Source: Lasiodiplodia sp. COLG20
Lineage: Eukaryota; Ascomycota; Dothideomycetes; Botryosphaeriales; Botryosphaeriaceae
Assembly (NCBI GenBank): GCA_009801085.1
Contig: VNWV01000003.1
Location: 2,046,001 to 2,110,000 of the forward strand
Length of the DNA: 64,000 bases
Reading direction: 5' to 3'
This document shows, in pieces, positions 1 through 13,844 of this stretch. The notes beneath the pieces are model-generated. The model did not search any database and was not told the origin of the DNA. It saw only the letters and a program-made list of their open reading frames with translations. The translations under genes were made by a program, and so were the position numbers. Each line of letters starts with the position of its first letter. Within the stretch, counting starts at the first letter, position 1.

Positions 1-156
1 TCACAGCTCCAAGCCATCGACTCTGGCGCTGCCGAGCTCCATGAAAAGGTGACCAAGGCACAGAAGGAGGCCCAGAGTTACCGAGTCAATGGTCAAGCTC
101 TCCTTGGCAATGATGCTGCTGACGACTTCTATCGGTCTTTCATGGGCCGCCGTTGA
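1..156 (+). CDS. 3' end of an unrecognised coiled-coil protein (partial)
   Basis: Frame 1 is open from the left edge to a TGA at 154-156 and encodes the last 51 residues of a protein. The visible part is rich in Ala, Gln, Glu and Lys in a pattern suggesting an amphipathic or coiled-coil helix (LHEKVTKAQKEAQSY), and ends in FMGRR. The composition and the G/C-ending codons look coding. The gene starts outside the window. I do not recognise the family and the tail is too short for a functional call. Confidence 0.55.
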   Translation, partial: SQLQAIDSGAAELHEKVTKAQKEAQSYRVNGQALLGNDAADDFYRSFMGRR

Positions 157-3100
157 AAGATGAGGACCGATCCGGCGGACTCATTGTTGGAAGGAAAGCG
201 CCTGGTAATCGTGGTGAAGGGGAGGAACTTTTGACTCATTATTGAAGCCTTTGTCTACGGACAAGGCTTGCTGGCGTTCAAGGGACACACAGGTTCTAAC
301 GGCATGCAACTTCGGTTCACACTTGGCACCAGTCAGCAAAATGGAAGTAGGACTGTAGGATAAAAAAGGAAATCAGGGAATGAACAAGCAGTCCCCCCGG
401 AGAAGAAAAGAAAAGAGGAGCAATGCAACTTCTGCTAAGGTGACCCTTGACGGAGTAAAGAACAAGCTTTGTTGTCTAGGGTTTTCGGTTTCTTCCGAGC
501 ACCAACAGGAAGCCAGAGAAGCATCGTGATTCGGAGCAAAACAGACTCAAACACAGCTGAAGCAGGCCTCGCTGGAAAATGGTCCGGCGCCGAGTCAGCC
601 ACGCGCATGCATACGCACCAACGCGTCACGCGTCACAGGCTGCTGGCATTGCCCGCCTGCTTGACTACCCTCTATCGAAGGCTTCGTGCGCTATTTCTGG
701 CTCACCCATGCTAGCTACATTCGCCATTCGGCCGCTATCATCATGACATGGGTGCTGGGACGCAGAAAGCGGGCATCACGGATGCAAGACGACGGCTTCC
801 ATCACGCACGTGGTCGGCGAAGGATGGAGCACCACGCATGAGAGGCCGGATGCATTTGTCAAGGCTCTTGCCGATAGCCTCAGCTAGTCTCTCTTGCACG
901 CGTATCGCGTATCCCACTATGGCCATCCGGGCCATCCGTTCCGCGCAGCAGCGAGAGTCTCGCACTCCTCCATCGCCCTCGCAGTCGGCACGGCAGCCCG
1001 TCTTCCCCCCGGCGGGCCGGCCCCACCAACTTGCTCCCTCACCCACGCAAGTGCGCTTCTGGCGGGCTTTGTCATGCACGCCCCGTGCCCTGGGCGGCGA
1101 TCGTGAACGAGTCGTCGGCTTGCATTTCCTGACTCCGGCTGCCTTGGCCTTTCTCGCGGCCCCCCCGGTCGAAATTCCTGTTATCGTTTAAAGTCAGGCA
1201 TGACGATGAGGGGCACACGGCCAAGCGCGAGCGGCTCGGAAAAAGCAAAGACAGACGAAGGAGAAAAGCAGCCCAGCCATTTAGCACGCACACACGCGTA
1301 GTCTGGTGCTGTGCTCCACCAACCGGGCTTCCCCGGGCGCTTCCCAAAACGCGCTGGGCGGCCGGGTCTCGGGCGGGGCGGATATTTCCATGAGGGGAGG
1401 CAAGAAAGAGAAGGATGGTTATGCGCAACGATGGATGTGCGGTACGGGGGATACGGGATGATGAGCTGATGATTTGCCGAGAATCCATTATTCTATTTAC
1501 GGGTATCACGACATCTCTGGTGTGCTGTCCGCGCTGTTGGAAAGAGAGAAAATTTTTGCGGCTTCGCTGGCGCTGTGTCGTGTGTTGGCGATGAGGTTGT
1601 ATTGTTGCCTGCTGCTTATTTCAGGCCTCGGGGCAGATGCTTTGTTGAGCAGAGAGGCTGAGCGTGGTTTGAACAGGAATCATCTCCGCGGATGATTTTT
1701 TCTTTTGTACACGTACCTACGTGGAGGTGGAGTGCAGGCTTTAAGTCTGGGGGAGAGCAAGCCAGGAGCCTGGGTTATCGAAGTGACAATAGTGGAGAGA
1801 AGTGAAGAAGAAAAGAGGGGACTTGTTCGATGCCCGGCAACGGGGCAGCGAAAGAAACATTTGCTGTTCTGTTACCTTGGCGGGTGGATGCTGGAGACCG
1901 GGGTGGCCATCACGAATGCAGAACCGACCCGGCACTTTTTTTCTGATGGGGCGCGGCATCCGCTGGATCAAATACCGTCCCCTGATCTCCATGCCGTCTT
2001 CTCGACGTCCCTCATGCACAGCAGATGCGGCGATGTGGGCAGCTCACTCCATGGTCCATCCCGGCTCGATGGCTTGCGCCGGCTGCGGACGCGGGCCGCA
2101 GCGCGATGGAGACTATGGAAGCCACGCTCTCCCTCGCGCGATGCAAAGTGGAGAACGGTGGTTTCAGACCTAGACCTCATCTCATCCAGGCGGTGGATGC
2201 CACCGGTCAAGCAAGAGAGCGGGTTTTCTGGGAGGCGCGTTAGACGGGTGGTTGCACATGGCGCGGACGGTGGAAAGGAAGATATAGCATGACAGGCACG
2301 TGTGAATGATACCTCGAAGCTACTAGCTCTGTATCGGGTCACAGGGCTGAGATTGAGCTGCAAGCATCGGCTGAGCGTATATACATAGGGCAAGCCTTGG
2401 CGGCGGCGGGTCTGCGAAGCTGCTGGTACTTCAACGGCTGATGATCAAGATGCAAATGGGGCCAGCAGAGATCTGCCAAGAAAAGCTTCGACTCTGCAGC
2501 GCAAGTGCTACACGGGCTGCTGTGTACAACATTGGGCCGGAATGCATGAACTGCAAGATAGTCGAGCGGGTGGTTTGCACGTGAGAGGGAGGAAAGATAT
2601 GCATGCGCGGTAGGCGCGTAGCGCACGACACTCGGGTTCGACCGCAGAGGCTCTCTGCGCGCAGCAGCCGCAAGAGACCCTGCGTCATCTCACTCTCGCC
2701 CACCACCACAGCCGCGATCGGCACGCCCGCCGTTTGCTGCAGTCTGACAGCTCAGCGACGCCGCCCCGCGAATCCTGCGGCAGAAGGCAAAAGGAATCCT
2801 GGGAGGCGCTTCTATAGGCGGCCGCCCACCAATCGCCCGCGCGCGTCACGCCGCTTTCGAAACCCCCGGCGAATCTTCTTCAGCGCCCAGCGACCGGGTT
2901 ACACAGGCGCGTTTCGGTCCTTCTGCAGGCGCCTCTTGCGAAGCCGGTTGCTCAACTCAGCCAGCCACGGCCGCGCTCGCGACGGCCTACGTAACTGCGC
3001 AGCTGCTCACATCGCACAAAAACACAACCTCAGCGCTGCTTGATCGACGGCTGGTGCTTGCTGACCGTCAGTGATCTACGCATGACTTGTGCTCCCTCTC

Positions 3101-6100
3101 TGGCATCCAGCTGGCAGCGGGCGCTAGCTGGCTCCGCTTTTTTCCCTCCCGCCGGGCGACACGCAGCGTTCCACGCCAACACGAAGCGGAGTCCCGCTCG
3201 TCAGCTGCTCGTCCATCACTTTCTCACCTCAACCATCAGCGGCGCCGCCCGCGTGCCCACTCTCACCAACCGTGCCCACTTGCCCTTGCCTCCATTTCGC
3301 CTTCGCCCTGACTTCGTGCCGCTAGCGCCGCGGTATCATGCGTTGGGATTCTTGCGTGGCGCCGCCTTGCGTGTGTGCCCTCAATGCCCGCCGCCGTCTT
3401 CCTTTGGTTCGCTTAGAATCGCACGAAAGAGGAAAAGAAAATGGACTCCCCGGGGCGTGTTGCAATAACATGCTAAGCGAACCGCCGACGTAGGTAGGTA
3501 GCCACTCGTGTCCGTCCCGCCGCAGTCGCCGCGACACACATACCCCCGTCTTTTGACCGGTTGGGATCGGCAATCCCATGATCGGCGCAAAGAGCAGCAC
3601 GCCCGAGGCAGGCACCGCAAGGCAGCAGATGGGCCAACCCCAGCTGACGACAGCAGAGACAGCCAAGCAGGCAGAGCCGTTGCTACCGGTCGACTGCCTG
3701 TCCTTTCTGCCTTGCCGTTCCACCCTGCGCTCGGCGTGATTGGTTGCCACCCGCCGCAATGATTTTGGCCAGGAAAACCGCCGATGGTGATCCCCGACGA
3801 CCTGCGCTGATCGTCAGCGCCTGTCCCAGTAGTGCTGGACAAAGCGAACAAGACGCTCCTCCGGACCTGTATCATGAGAGGCCTTGTCCTGGCTAGTAGG
3901 CAAATCGACCAGCCACCTGCCATCCTCCTTCGCACATCTCCCTGTCGCGCCGCGGAGACAGGAGTCGAGTCAAGGGTTTTAAGTGCGTGGATTTATACGT
4001 TATGCGTCTGCATTCGTGGTTCGCCGGCCGTGGCGCTGCCGAAGATGAGGGGTGTGGTCGCAACCTTTCTTCCCCGGCCAACAGCAAGCTAGGACTGAAA
4101 CAGGCATCCCTGAGCGATGAAACACATACACATCATGATCATCATGGCTTCTACTGCATCCGCCCAGTCCTCTCCCACGTCCAGTCCAATGCCGCCTAAC
4201 GAATCCTATGTCGCAACGCCGTCGCCCACTAAACATTTAGCTTTGTGCATCATCAAACGTATCCGGGCACCCGACCAGAAAGAAGAGGCGTCTCAGTCAT
4301 CCCCGATCCATGCTTCTACGTCGCTTCCATGCCCCGTGCCATAGCACTTCCTGTCCGACATCCCGAGCGAGTCAGTGGGAAGTGAAGATTATAACCGGGG
4401 CGGAAAGCAGGCTGTGTGTCTTGCAATCATTCTAGCGTCATCAACATTTCCCATCCAACAAGCAGTCACGCGTACCCCACTCTCGCTGCCTCTGCCTATT
4501 CATCCTTGCCGAATTCTCCGAAACGTTCGAAAGGGGAACCTAGTCGAGTGGGCATATCGATTCCCTAAACGACGAAGAAAGAAAAGAGGACCTTCATGCC
4601 CGGGAGGCCTGACGGGAATTTGTCGACACAAAAGCTTTCGGCCAAATTGTTGGTCTCGTGCGCAGATCATGCCTCATTCCTTTCCTTCCGCCCCAGGCTC
4701 CTTAGAGGTTTTCTTTGTGTAATGCTCTCCGTGTGTATGTGATCAGTCGGCGTCTTTCGGGATGGAAGCGTGGAGACAAACAATCAAAGCGAGCATGTGC
4801 GATGTTGAGAGAGAGTGCGGGCGTTTGACAGGCATTGTACATGTGCGCTCTGGCTGTGCATGTGGTTGGCTGGCCCATTGGTTGGTTGACACTAGTCTGC
4901 TCCGCAACCAAGGAACACCATGATCCGGACGTCAAACGTGCAAGGAAAGAAAACGAAAAGGCGTCTCAACAACTTCCCGCCAGTCGACAGGCGATAGCGA
5001 ATGGTTGTGTAGTGTCCCTGCTGATATGTGCAGCATCACATGCAGGGAGTCAGGCGGGAAAGCGCAGAGACGTCCAGCAACGAACGGGAAAGCTGAAATG
5101 GGAGGATGCGATTGTGACAACAACGACAATGCGTATGTACTGTAGGTAGCATGATTACTGTGGCACGGCAGCACGCCAGCTGGGGTCTCCGTCCTCCATC
5201 TTGCGCATTCCCCGCAAACAAGATACGATTAGTCAATGATGATGATGACGATCGTCTGTCTCAGGACGACACAAGAAAGTGGAGATCCGATGGCGTGCCC
5301 GACATTGGACGATCGGACGAAAGAGGGAGGGTGGTCGGACAGCAGTGTGGACACGCAGCCTGCTTTGGGATTGATTTCATTGGAATGATCAGCGAAAAAA
5401 AATACGCCGATGGCGAATGGAAGGAAAAAAGAAGGCGGACTAGTACATGCAGGGGTGAGCGAAGAAGTGCCACGGTGTGTCTTGCGTGGGTAAGAGAAGA
5501 CCCGATGTCGTTGTCTCACAGCAGCCTGCAACGCACTGTTACTTGTACACCACCGAAAGGTGGAAAAAAAAAAAAAAGGTTCCGTGCACATGAGCTGCTG
5601 GGAGGGGAAGGAACCAACGTTGTGGAGACGCTTTACGTTTCCTGGTGGAGAATCACAGGATACCCGGAGACTCTCCCTCCATGAAAGGTCATGGAGGAGA
5701 AGACGTTGAAGATTCAAGTGATGACCGGGCAGAGCCCGTGCTAGAAATACATTTCTCGAGTCCAAAATTTTCTTTTCATTCGACAACCGCCTAACAAAAG
5801 GAAACGGGTATAATCCTAAGTTACTCTAATAGCCGTACGCCGCTCGTCCGAGGGCTGATGCCAAGGCAATGCACAAGGCCAAATATATCGCTCAGAGGCA
5901 GCCGTGTTCCGTTAGACTGCATGCTGCTCTTGCGCGGCTCATGCTCTTTTCCGTCTCTCCAGCAATGAGCGTTCCCGTATGTTGCTCCCGCCACGCGGGG
6001 CAGGTTTGTGGCCGTATCGTGTAACAACAGCTGTCTTCGACTATTCCCCCATTCTCGTGCATTCAGCCATCTTCTTCAACCTGATGTGTTAGAGCGTAAA

Positions 6101-6884
6101 CAATAATGACTGCTCCTCCTTCCAAGACCCCCCTTTAGTGATGATGAGACCCCAAGAACACGAGAGAAACCAAAGCAGATCCAGAACCCCAAGAAAGCCG
6201 CTCAGGAACAAAACCGACATAGCGATCGCTATGATGCAACACCAAAAGCAGTCAAAAAATACAGTGGAAGGAAAACCCGAAATGAAGAAGAGACAACAAA
6301 CGCCGATGATGATGTACTCCTCGTGCCCTAGGGTATCCCTATGAAGTGTGTTCCGTCACCGTGTCGGTAGTGGACGATGGAGGCCGATGACGGAGTGCGA
6401 CGAAGATGATGTCGTAAAGGGTAGTGGTGCAATTGATGTCTGTACAGCGAGCGGAACGAATATTGCAGATGTGCGGTCTGGTTGAGATTTTAAAGCCGAA
6501 AATGAGTCCAACCAAGCAAATGTGCGTGCACCGATTTGAACGCCAATGAGCCTTTCGCTATGCACGCTTCGTAAACGCGACTGGCTGGGAAAGATATGCC
6601 GCCGTGGCAAATGGTATGAAGTAGATGTATCTCGATGGTGATCGCGTCCTGTCGAGGAGTGGCCGGGGTGTTCGATCAGCGATTAAGCGTCGTTTCAGTG
6701 ATGATGGTGATGATGAGTGGGTGGTGCTCAGATACTCGGCAAGGCCTTCGATGGAACGGTGCCTCGAGATGATCCCGCTAACGATGCGATGCAAGTGACG
6801 ATGTTGTGGTAAGGCGTGAAGGGTGGTGTCAAGGTGGGGAGTCGGGCCATCTTGCAACCCGCCGCGGGTGGTAAAAGTCGAAAT
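157..6884. other. 6.7-kb stretch with no supportable gene
   Basis: All longer open frames here have Arg/Pro/Ser-rich or low-complexity translations, no recognisable domain and no convincing splice-linked partner. GC is similar to the rest of the window, so it is not an AT-rich RIP-degraded block. There is an A-run near 5564-5577 and a few GTAGGTAG-type short repeats (about 3490-3503). It may hold long untranslated regions, non-coding RNA or lineage-specific exons, but I cannot show any of these. Confidence 0.5.
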
Positions 6885-7532
6885 TTATTTGATGGGGCGG
6901 CCTTTGGTGACCTTTGCTTTCGCAGCGCCGGCGGCAGTCAGCTTGCTCGTCTGCATGAGCTCGCCAATGTAACTGTAGCGCGTTGGTTAGCATCGTGGGC
7001 AGCGTGCATCCGAGGGGACGACGTACGACTGTAGGAAGCGGTTGCCCCCTTCGAGTTTCTCGTGTTCGCAGCGCACCGACTCGACGCGGTCGACGATGCT
7101 GAGAAGGCTGGCCTGGAGGGCTTTGGCTTGCCTGGACGAGCGGCGTGGTCAGTAAGGGGTAAACAACCAACGAAGTGGTGCTGCGACTCACTGTATCAGG
7201 GCCTCGCGGGCTTCCTGGCTGATCTTCTCGATCTCCTCGCTCGTCCTCCGTGGGCTCATGGTGCGGGCGTCGTTCTCGTCGTACTCCTCTTCCTCCTCGC
7301 CCAGCTCGACCTGAGGGCTGTCGCGCGGGATGATGATGGTGCCGGACGACTTGCGGCTGCCCAGCTTTGGGCGGGGCAGGTGTGCGGGCTGGCCGGGCTC
7401 GTTGATCGACGACGACGACGAGGCAGGGCTCACGTACTCGTCGTCGACGATGGCCGAGGTGCTGTGGGGGTCATTGGCGGCTGGGGGAACGGCCGCAGTG
7501 GGAGCGGCGTCGGGCTGCTGGGGCGCAGACAT
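6885..7532 (-). CDS. Short coiled-coil (SCOC/DUF2205-like) protein
   Basis: Three exons: 7192-7532, 7027-7131, 6885-6972 (177 aa, in frame). Introns of 60 and 54 nt have GTGAGT and GTACGT donors and CAG acceptors. The N-terminal ~85 residues are disordered, with Ser, Pro and acidic runs (EEEEEYDEND). The C-terminal ~80 residues form one helix: TSEEIEKISQEAREALIQQ, then QASLLSIVDRVESVR, then the motif NRFLQSYIGELM. That arrangement matches the short coiled-coil proteins, which in animals bind the Arl1/Arf-like Golgi machinery and autophagy factors. A role at the Golgi or in membrane traffic is inferred by family only. The ATG at 7532 is chosen because the frame upstream of it is repetitive and not protein-like. 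The gene sits alone between two large non-coding stretches. Confidence 0.8.
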
Positions 7533-10500
7533 GATGCGGCGACGGTGGTGGGAGTGGTGGGAGGTGAGGAGTGGGCGTGGCGGGCGATGGTAGCTCTGCC
7601 AAGGTGGGAGCAGCAGCGGCGCTGGGTGGGAAAGGTGAGAAGTCGATATGAAGTAGCAGCTAGCGCAGCAGTGCGGCGGGAAGGGCGTGCAGGCTACCAA
7701 GCGCCGGCGCGGTAACGTGGAGCACGCAGATTTTGGTGCTTCGGAGGCTAGCGCTAGGCTGCGAGAGGAGCAGTGGACCCTGACCCTGTTTCGGGCAGCG
7801 GCAGCATGTGCGTACTGGGTGGAGGCTGATGGTCGGGGCGGGCGCGTGGAATGGCTGGCGAAGCGTGGAAGATGAACGCCAGGCGTGGTGTTGGAGAGGT
7901 GGAGTGTAGTGCCTGCTGCAGGGCGCAGGGGACAAGGAGCGATGCTGAGGCGCCGGGACAAGAGTCGGCTGGCGGGCGGCGGGTAGCGTAGTTAGCAGCG
8001 CGGCCGGGCAGGGGGCACTGTGCAATGACGACACGTCGGAGCGATGAGTCGCGGGCGCCCTTGGCGAACCAAGGGCTTGCGGCGGCGATCCGCATCCTCC
8101 ACCAGTGCCGCAATAATGTCGGTGGCCAGTGGGCAGGCAGGCGCACGCGCATTGTCGCCGCCATCGTGCCGGCCGGCGATCTGGCGCGCACGCCCGTATG
8201 AGGGCATTCGCCCGAGCATCTTGCCTCACAGTGACCGCCCTTTGCAGTGACCTCATCAGCCTGCGTTCAATTTCCGCTCGGCAAAAGATAGCGATCTCCG
8301 GCCTGTCGCTGCCAGCCAGCGGCGCCACTCCCAATCTCCACTGCACGCGAGTTACATACAATACCTACGCCTGCCTCCGCGCAGTCTTTCTTTTGCCTCT
8401 CCGCCGCCCGCTTGCTTGCCGTGCGTTCCGCCCAATTTGAAATGTCAGGGCGCTCCGTTTCCTCGGTCTCCCGAGCGTCTGGGTCGCACACAGGTCACAA
8501 GGATACGCGGCCGCCGCCCTTGCGCCCTCGCCCCTCTGCGCTCGTCAACGCCTTCCCAGGGCTCGGATGGTGCCGAGCTGCCCGACTCGTCGACGTCGGA
8601 GCCATCTCCTTATCGATACTTAGCAGAGCGACAGAAGCTTATATTAAGGGCTTCACGAAAGGAGATTATGCGAGGGCGGCGCCCGGGATGTGAGGGGCGG
8701 CTGCGCGATTGCGGCTACGCCGTGCCCTGAAAAGGCATGCCCACACGTGGCGTGGAGGAGGCCTGACTTACTGCAATCAGTAATTGTATAACTGCACCTT
8801 CCATGCAGCCGCCCACCCGCCCACAACCACGACCACCAACGTGCTCTCTCCCCGCCGCTGACTCATCCGCCAAATTTCCTCCTGCGCAATCTCGGGCGCG
8901 GGGCTTCCTCTGCGCGCGCGCAGCCGCAAGGATGAGCTGGCCGCAACCCGCACGCCGACTCAGCGCCCGGAGCCGCCGCATGTCCAGTGTCACGCCCATC
9001 ACCATCCGCAGCTTCGGCCCGGTTTGATTGCCGTCAAGTGCCGGGCACTCTGGCGAACAGCGCAGGCAGAGACAGGGTGGTGCCATGACACAGCGCGCCG
9101 TGCCATGCTGCCCCCGCCCGCGCCGGCCGCTGCAGCCATCTGTGCCATGGGCCAGCCAAGGACCCGTGATCGTGCTCGCTTGACGCCCGCCGGCCTCACT
9201 TTCAACACCGCCATTCGCATCCCACCCGATTATTCTCTCTGCGCTGTCCGCGCAAAAGCCCCTCCGAGCTTCCTCCCCTCCCGCGCCTCGCTGCCAGCGA
9301 GCTTGCGCTGGCCCGCCTCCCCGCCCCGGCCCAGCTCTCTGGGCATAATCAGGCCCGCCGCCAGCGCGGGCGCATCACCGCCGGCCGTCCTGCGCACACT
9401 CCACCTCGTCTTTTTTTCGCCGGCCGGCAAGAAAGCAAAAGCTCGCGAGCAAGGGTCTTCCCTCTGCAGACAGGTCGGCCGTCACGCGATGGGGCCGGAG
9501 GAATGGTCCCGCGCCCGTCGTCATATCCCCAGACTTAGCATTGGGAAGCCTTACATCGCCACTCCGCTGTAGCATTATGCGCCGTTGCCTGCGAGGCTGT
9601 GTTCCGGTGCTACGCACGTTGTAACGGCGCGCGGCGTTCGGCTAAGGGCGTTCGGCAGCGGGCGCAGCCGTCGGGATACGAGAGTACATACGTACCACGC
9701 CAGCGTCATCGACGTTTGCTTTTACATTGAGGCCCAGGAGAAGCAGGACGGGAAGACGTCAGAAGCCATGGGACAAACAGCCCATGTCCATGTCTCTTGC
9801 AAGGCCGGGCGCTAGCTAGGACCGCAAGTGTAGCAAAGTGCGCAGCGCTGGCCCAACGCCATGGCCAGCGATACCGTCGACGACGCAGAACATGTACTGA
9901 TGACGACGGGTGCGGAAGGCTCACGAGACCAAGCAAGATTTTGCCAACATGCTGCGCTGCGTCCGTGAATCGCCCATAGCAAATTGCCCGGTGCCCGCTG
10001 GTCAGCGCTGTTGTTGCAGATCTGCAGTTCGTGCCTCGGGCTGGCCTAGTCAGGGACCGCGCCTGCTTCATCGTCACACACCGTCTTGGTCCGTCGTGAA
10101 AAGGGAAATGGATGGGCGGAGCGCCGCAGGCATGCACGCGTGTAGGATGCACGGGTGAGCGAGGCGGAAGGACAGGAACCCAGAGGCTGTTCGAACCAAG
10201 GTTTCGATTCGCCCAACGACATACCTACTACTACGTTAGAGTCTTCTGGCAGAGCCGCAGGCTGTCGGGTGCAGTGCTCGATCCACCGCGTCCCCGCCGC
10301 CCAGCGACTCAGTCCTCATGCGCGTGAATTTTTCTCTTGAGCAGCAGAAACAGCCTTGTCACAGCTTTTGCTGATGCCCATTGTCACATTGCTCACCGCT
10401 ATGTCAATGTGCCGCCCTCCTATCCTCTTCGAGCCTGGTGGGCGGAATCCACCGCGTCTTCTGCTGGGCTGCCGCAGCCCCGTAGGGCAAAACGAGTAGA

Positions 10501-13500
10501 TCTGAACCGATCCGGCAAATCCCTTTCTCTCACAATCAAAACCCCCCCACTGACAGCCAGACACAGAAGAAAAAGTCCTTCCAGAAGCAACAAATTAAAC
10601 CTTCGCCCGACCTCGGACTGCCCCGGTGCCCTCTCGCACCATGCCCCTGCCCTCAAGCCAACGTAGCGAATGCCACAGAACGGGGATCCTCACAACCCCA
10701 TAGCCCACCTTGCTTACCACGTGGAAAACAGAGAATCACACGCGCCAGACTCGACTGGCACAAGCGAGATGGCGGCACGGGCAATCAGCGCCGCAACCGC
10801 CGCCAACCGCGCTCGAAAACTTCGATTCTGCGGGGCCTGGCTAATGTAGAAGGCGTGCCGCGAAACGGAAGAAACGAGTAGAGGGCCAAGCGACCTGCCC
10901 GATTAGATGCCGCCCGGCTCTCCTCCGCCCGCGTATCTCTTTGCAGGCCATGGCAGCGAGGATGGGGCCACGTGAATTTTCCAAACCCCCCTTGTGCGTC
11001 GACGTCTGCGATAATTGCGGGACCCTGGTATAACAGGACGGACTATGGCTTGAGTCCACCGTTCGCTCTCAGCCCGTTGCAGCGAAAGGTGGCCGTACAA
11101 TGGTGCCAAACCGAGCTCCAGGAGGCTCGCTTGGAGAAGGGTGAAAGTCAGGTCCGGATGGATCCTCCGGCTCGCCGGGAAGACGGATTGCTCCCGCAAC
11201 AGCCCACCTCTCCAGCTACTATCCTTCAGACTCACCGCGGTAAGTGGAGCGACGAGGTGGGCACATCGTGGGAAAGACGAGACACAGGTAGTGGAGCCAA
11301 AGGGGATAGACCCTGTTCTAGGCGCTCAGCCCAGCCCAGCGCAGCCCAACCCGAGTGCGAGCAATTGATGCAGCCCAGGCTGTTTCGCAACCGCACGCCC
11401 TTCTTCAAGTCTTGCCGTCAGCCAGAGGAACTTGCCGCCATATGCCTTACCGCCTAAACTTGCATCATCCGGAATTCCCGTTGTCAGTATGCCCTTGGCA
11501 GAGCATCAGAGGATTAACTCCCCCATCTATGGCCGACGATACGATCCCATGTCTCATTGATCCCACCATCCACTCCTTCGGAAATCTTGGAAGGGCAATG
11601 AAGTCTTCCCACTTGCCTCCTTCTTTAGCCTGATGTCTAATAGTAAGGCTGATAAGCCACGGTCGAGGCCGAAAAAGAACATCCCCATATCCTTCCACGC
11701 AGCACAGATCCCATCATCCGGGTCCTTGGCACGATGAACAACGACTCTAATCCACTTGCGTGCGCATACAGGGCCACGCCCCTCCCGAATGTTCGAAATC
11801 ACCAATCTTCGATATTGGCTTCATGGACAATCTTCAAGATCGACCCAGCTGGCCCACACACAGAACGCCCGAAGAAGTCGGGAAAGAATACCCATCCGGA
11901 CCCTCCGTATGTGTGCAAGCATCAAGAAGCGGTCAAGGAAGCCATCGCGCGTAAATCCGCGTAAACGCTCGTTTCATCTAACATCTTCGACTCCTCTGTC
12001 AAGTTCGCTTGGAGTCGCAAGAGGAAACGATGCTGCACTATCCTCTTCACATGACGAGCAGAGATCATGATGACATGGGTAAAGGTTAGCGCGGGCAGGT
12101 TCTACGGAACGGTACGATGCGAAGCCGATGCCGGTACGGAGTATACATCCACAATATGCCTGGCCTTGCGCCATGACCACCATCACGAGTAGGGGGGAGC
12201 AGACCCATTGCGGGAAGGCCCTCTTTTCTTCAAGCCCGGGGAAGCGGAAGGCGGGCAGGGGTGAAGGAGTGAGGTTGGTAGTAGCGCAGGCTGGTTCGTC
12301 CATGCGAACAAGGATCGAGAAGATCAATCAAGAAGAGGGTAAGAAAAAAAAATTATATTGACTTAGATCTTCCCAGGCGCGTCCTTCGAGAAATTTGATG
12401 GAGATCAGTGCGTTCGTCTTCGTATGTCTCTGATTCCTTTCCGCTCTCTACCCGAGCTTAGCTCGGGAAACGAGGGAGAGCAAGAGGAGGCGAAGGAACA
12501 ATCGGAGAACGAAAGAAGCTTGGAGCACAGTGAGGATCATTCATATGACTAACCGATCTTCTAGAAGGAAAGGGCACGTCATCCTCCACCACAGAAGCCC
12601 TTCGCGAAGGAGGAAGGTTCAATTACGTTCGCCCTGCCTTTCAACGCTCACGGTCCATGGCCAAACTCCCACTTGCGCTATGGCCTACCAACACACGGAC
12701 ACACCTGCTAACCCTTTCTCCCCTCCTGGCCTCCTTGGCCGACGCAACCCAGTCACACCAGCTTCCGCTCTCCTCCCCTGATCTGCAGCTTCAGATCTGT
12801 TTCATGTTTAGCCTCTTCTCGAGACAACGTGCTTGTCACCTCCCTCCTTCGTGTTTCTTCTTCGTCCTTCTGGAATTGCTCGGACATTTCTAAGCACCAG
12901 CCACCAGTACCGGACTTCCTGCTGTCACGCGAAAACCACGACAACACCAACTATGTCTAGGTCCCGGGCCCCATTCCAAAGAAACCAGCAGGCCATGACA
13001 CTCCCCACTGTATAGCCACGAAAGCGGGAAGCAATAGTGCAAGGAACACGATCTCTTCCAGACCAAGGTCCCCCGGCTTGACGACCCCTCACCCGGATTG
13101 CCCTGTACTACTTTGGCCATATGGAGTCGTGCTTATCTGCTTTGTCTATCATCAATATATTGTCCTCCACGGATGCGTAGTGTAGATCTGGGGATCAAGA
13201 TCTCGCATCCCGCGCCTGTCCCTGGTTCCGTAAGGCGAGGACAAACTGGTCCGGACCCCTACTGCTGCGTCGAAATCCATGCCTTTGGCGATATGCATCC
13301 ATCACATGGGACGATTTGTCCAATAAGGTACTACCAATAGAAGCTTCCATTCTTCCGTGATATCTAGCTTGAGCTTTCAAGCGAACGCCTTCCGCCATCC
13401 TCTACCGTAAGCGCGCAGCCATGAACTGGAATGAGAGAGGTAGGTGAATGTGCCAGAAAGCGTGAATGCAAATCGCAGTTCAAAACAAAACGTCCTTCTG

Positions 13501-13844
13501 ATACGGATTTTTTTGATTATAATCCTTAGTTCTTTGGCATTTGATTTCATGAAAAGGGTCTAAGACCGTACAGAGAGCAGGGGCGTGCTATCGTAATGTG
13601 GACGACAAAGGGGGATTGAGGGCCGTAGGGTAAGAAAGGGGAAAAGGAGACCGGGGTTATCGCAAACTTCTAGGGTTTAAGCAAAATTGAACGGAATCTT
13701 TAGAAGCAAAGAAAGACCGATACAGCCCCACTTTGCCGACCCAAGGAAACCCTTGTGTGGCTGAATTTTTTTGATCCTCGTCCAATGGAATGCCAACTAA
13801 GAAACCCCATCACACCAGCCACCGGAACGTGACATCAAGGACGT
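7533..13844. other. 6.3-kb stretch with no supportable gene
   Basis: It lies upstream of the SCOC-like gene and downstream of the 14-3-3 gene (both on the minus strand). Open frames are Ala/Arg/Pro-rich shadows of GC-rich DNA, and I found no splice-consistent protein. The first 2 kb (7600-9500) is notably GC-rich and may be promoter and 5' leader. 12400-13800 is less GC-rich with pyrimidine-rich runs. No tRNA or other RNA gene was recognised. Confidence 0.5.

Noticed and set aside
1705..2292. 195-aa open frame, plus strand
   Set aside because: Arg/Ser/Gly-rich with no domain and no matching ATG context or splice-linked exons. Typical of chance frames in GC-rich DNA.
5151..5684. 177-aa open frame, plus strand
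   Set aside because: Composition irregular, runs through an A-tract (poly-Lys), no recognisable motif and no consistent introns.
7188..7961. Longer N-terminal extension of the SCOC-like gene
   Set aside because: The added sequence is Pro/Ser/His-rich and not protein-like; ATG 7532 (MSAPQQPDA) is the natural start.
10155..10345. B-box-like GGTTTCGATTC and TTCGAACC near 10190-10215 as a tRNA
   Set aside because: No pairing acceptor or T-stem on either strand and no A-box at the right distance.
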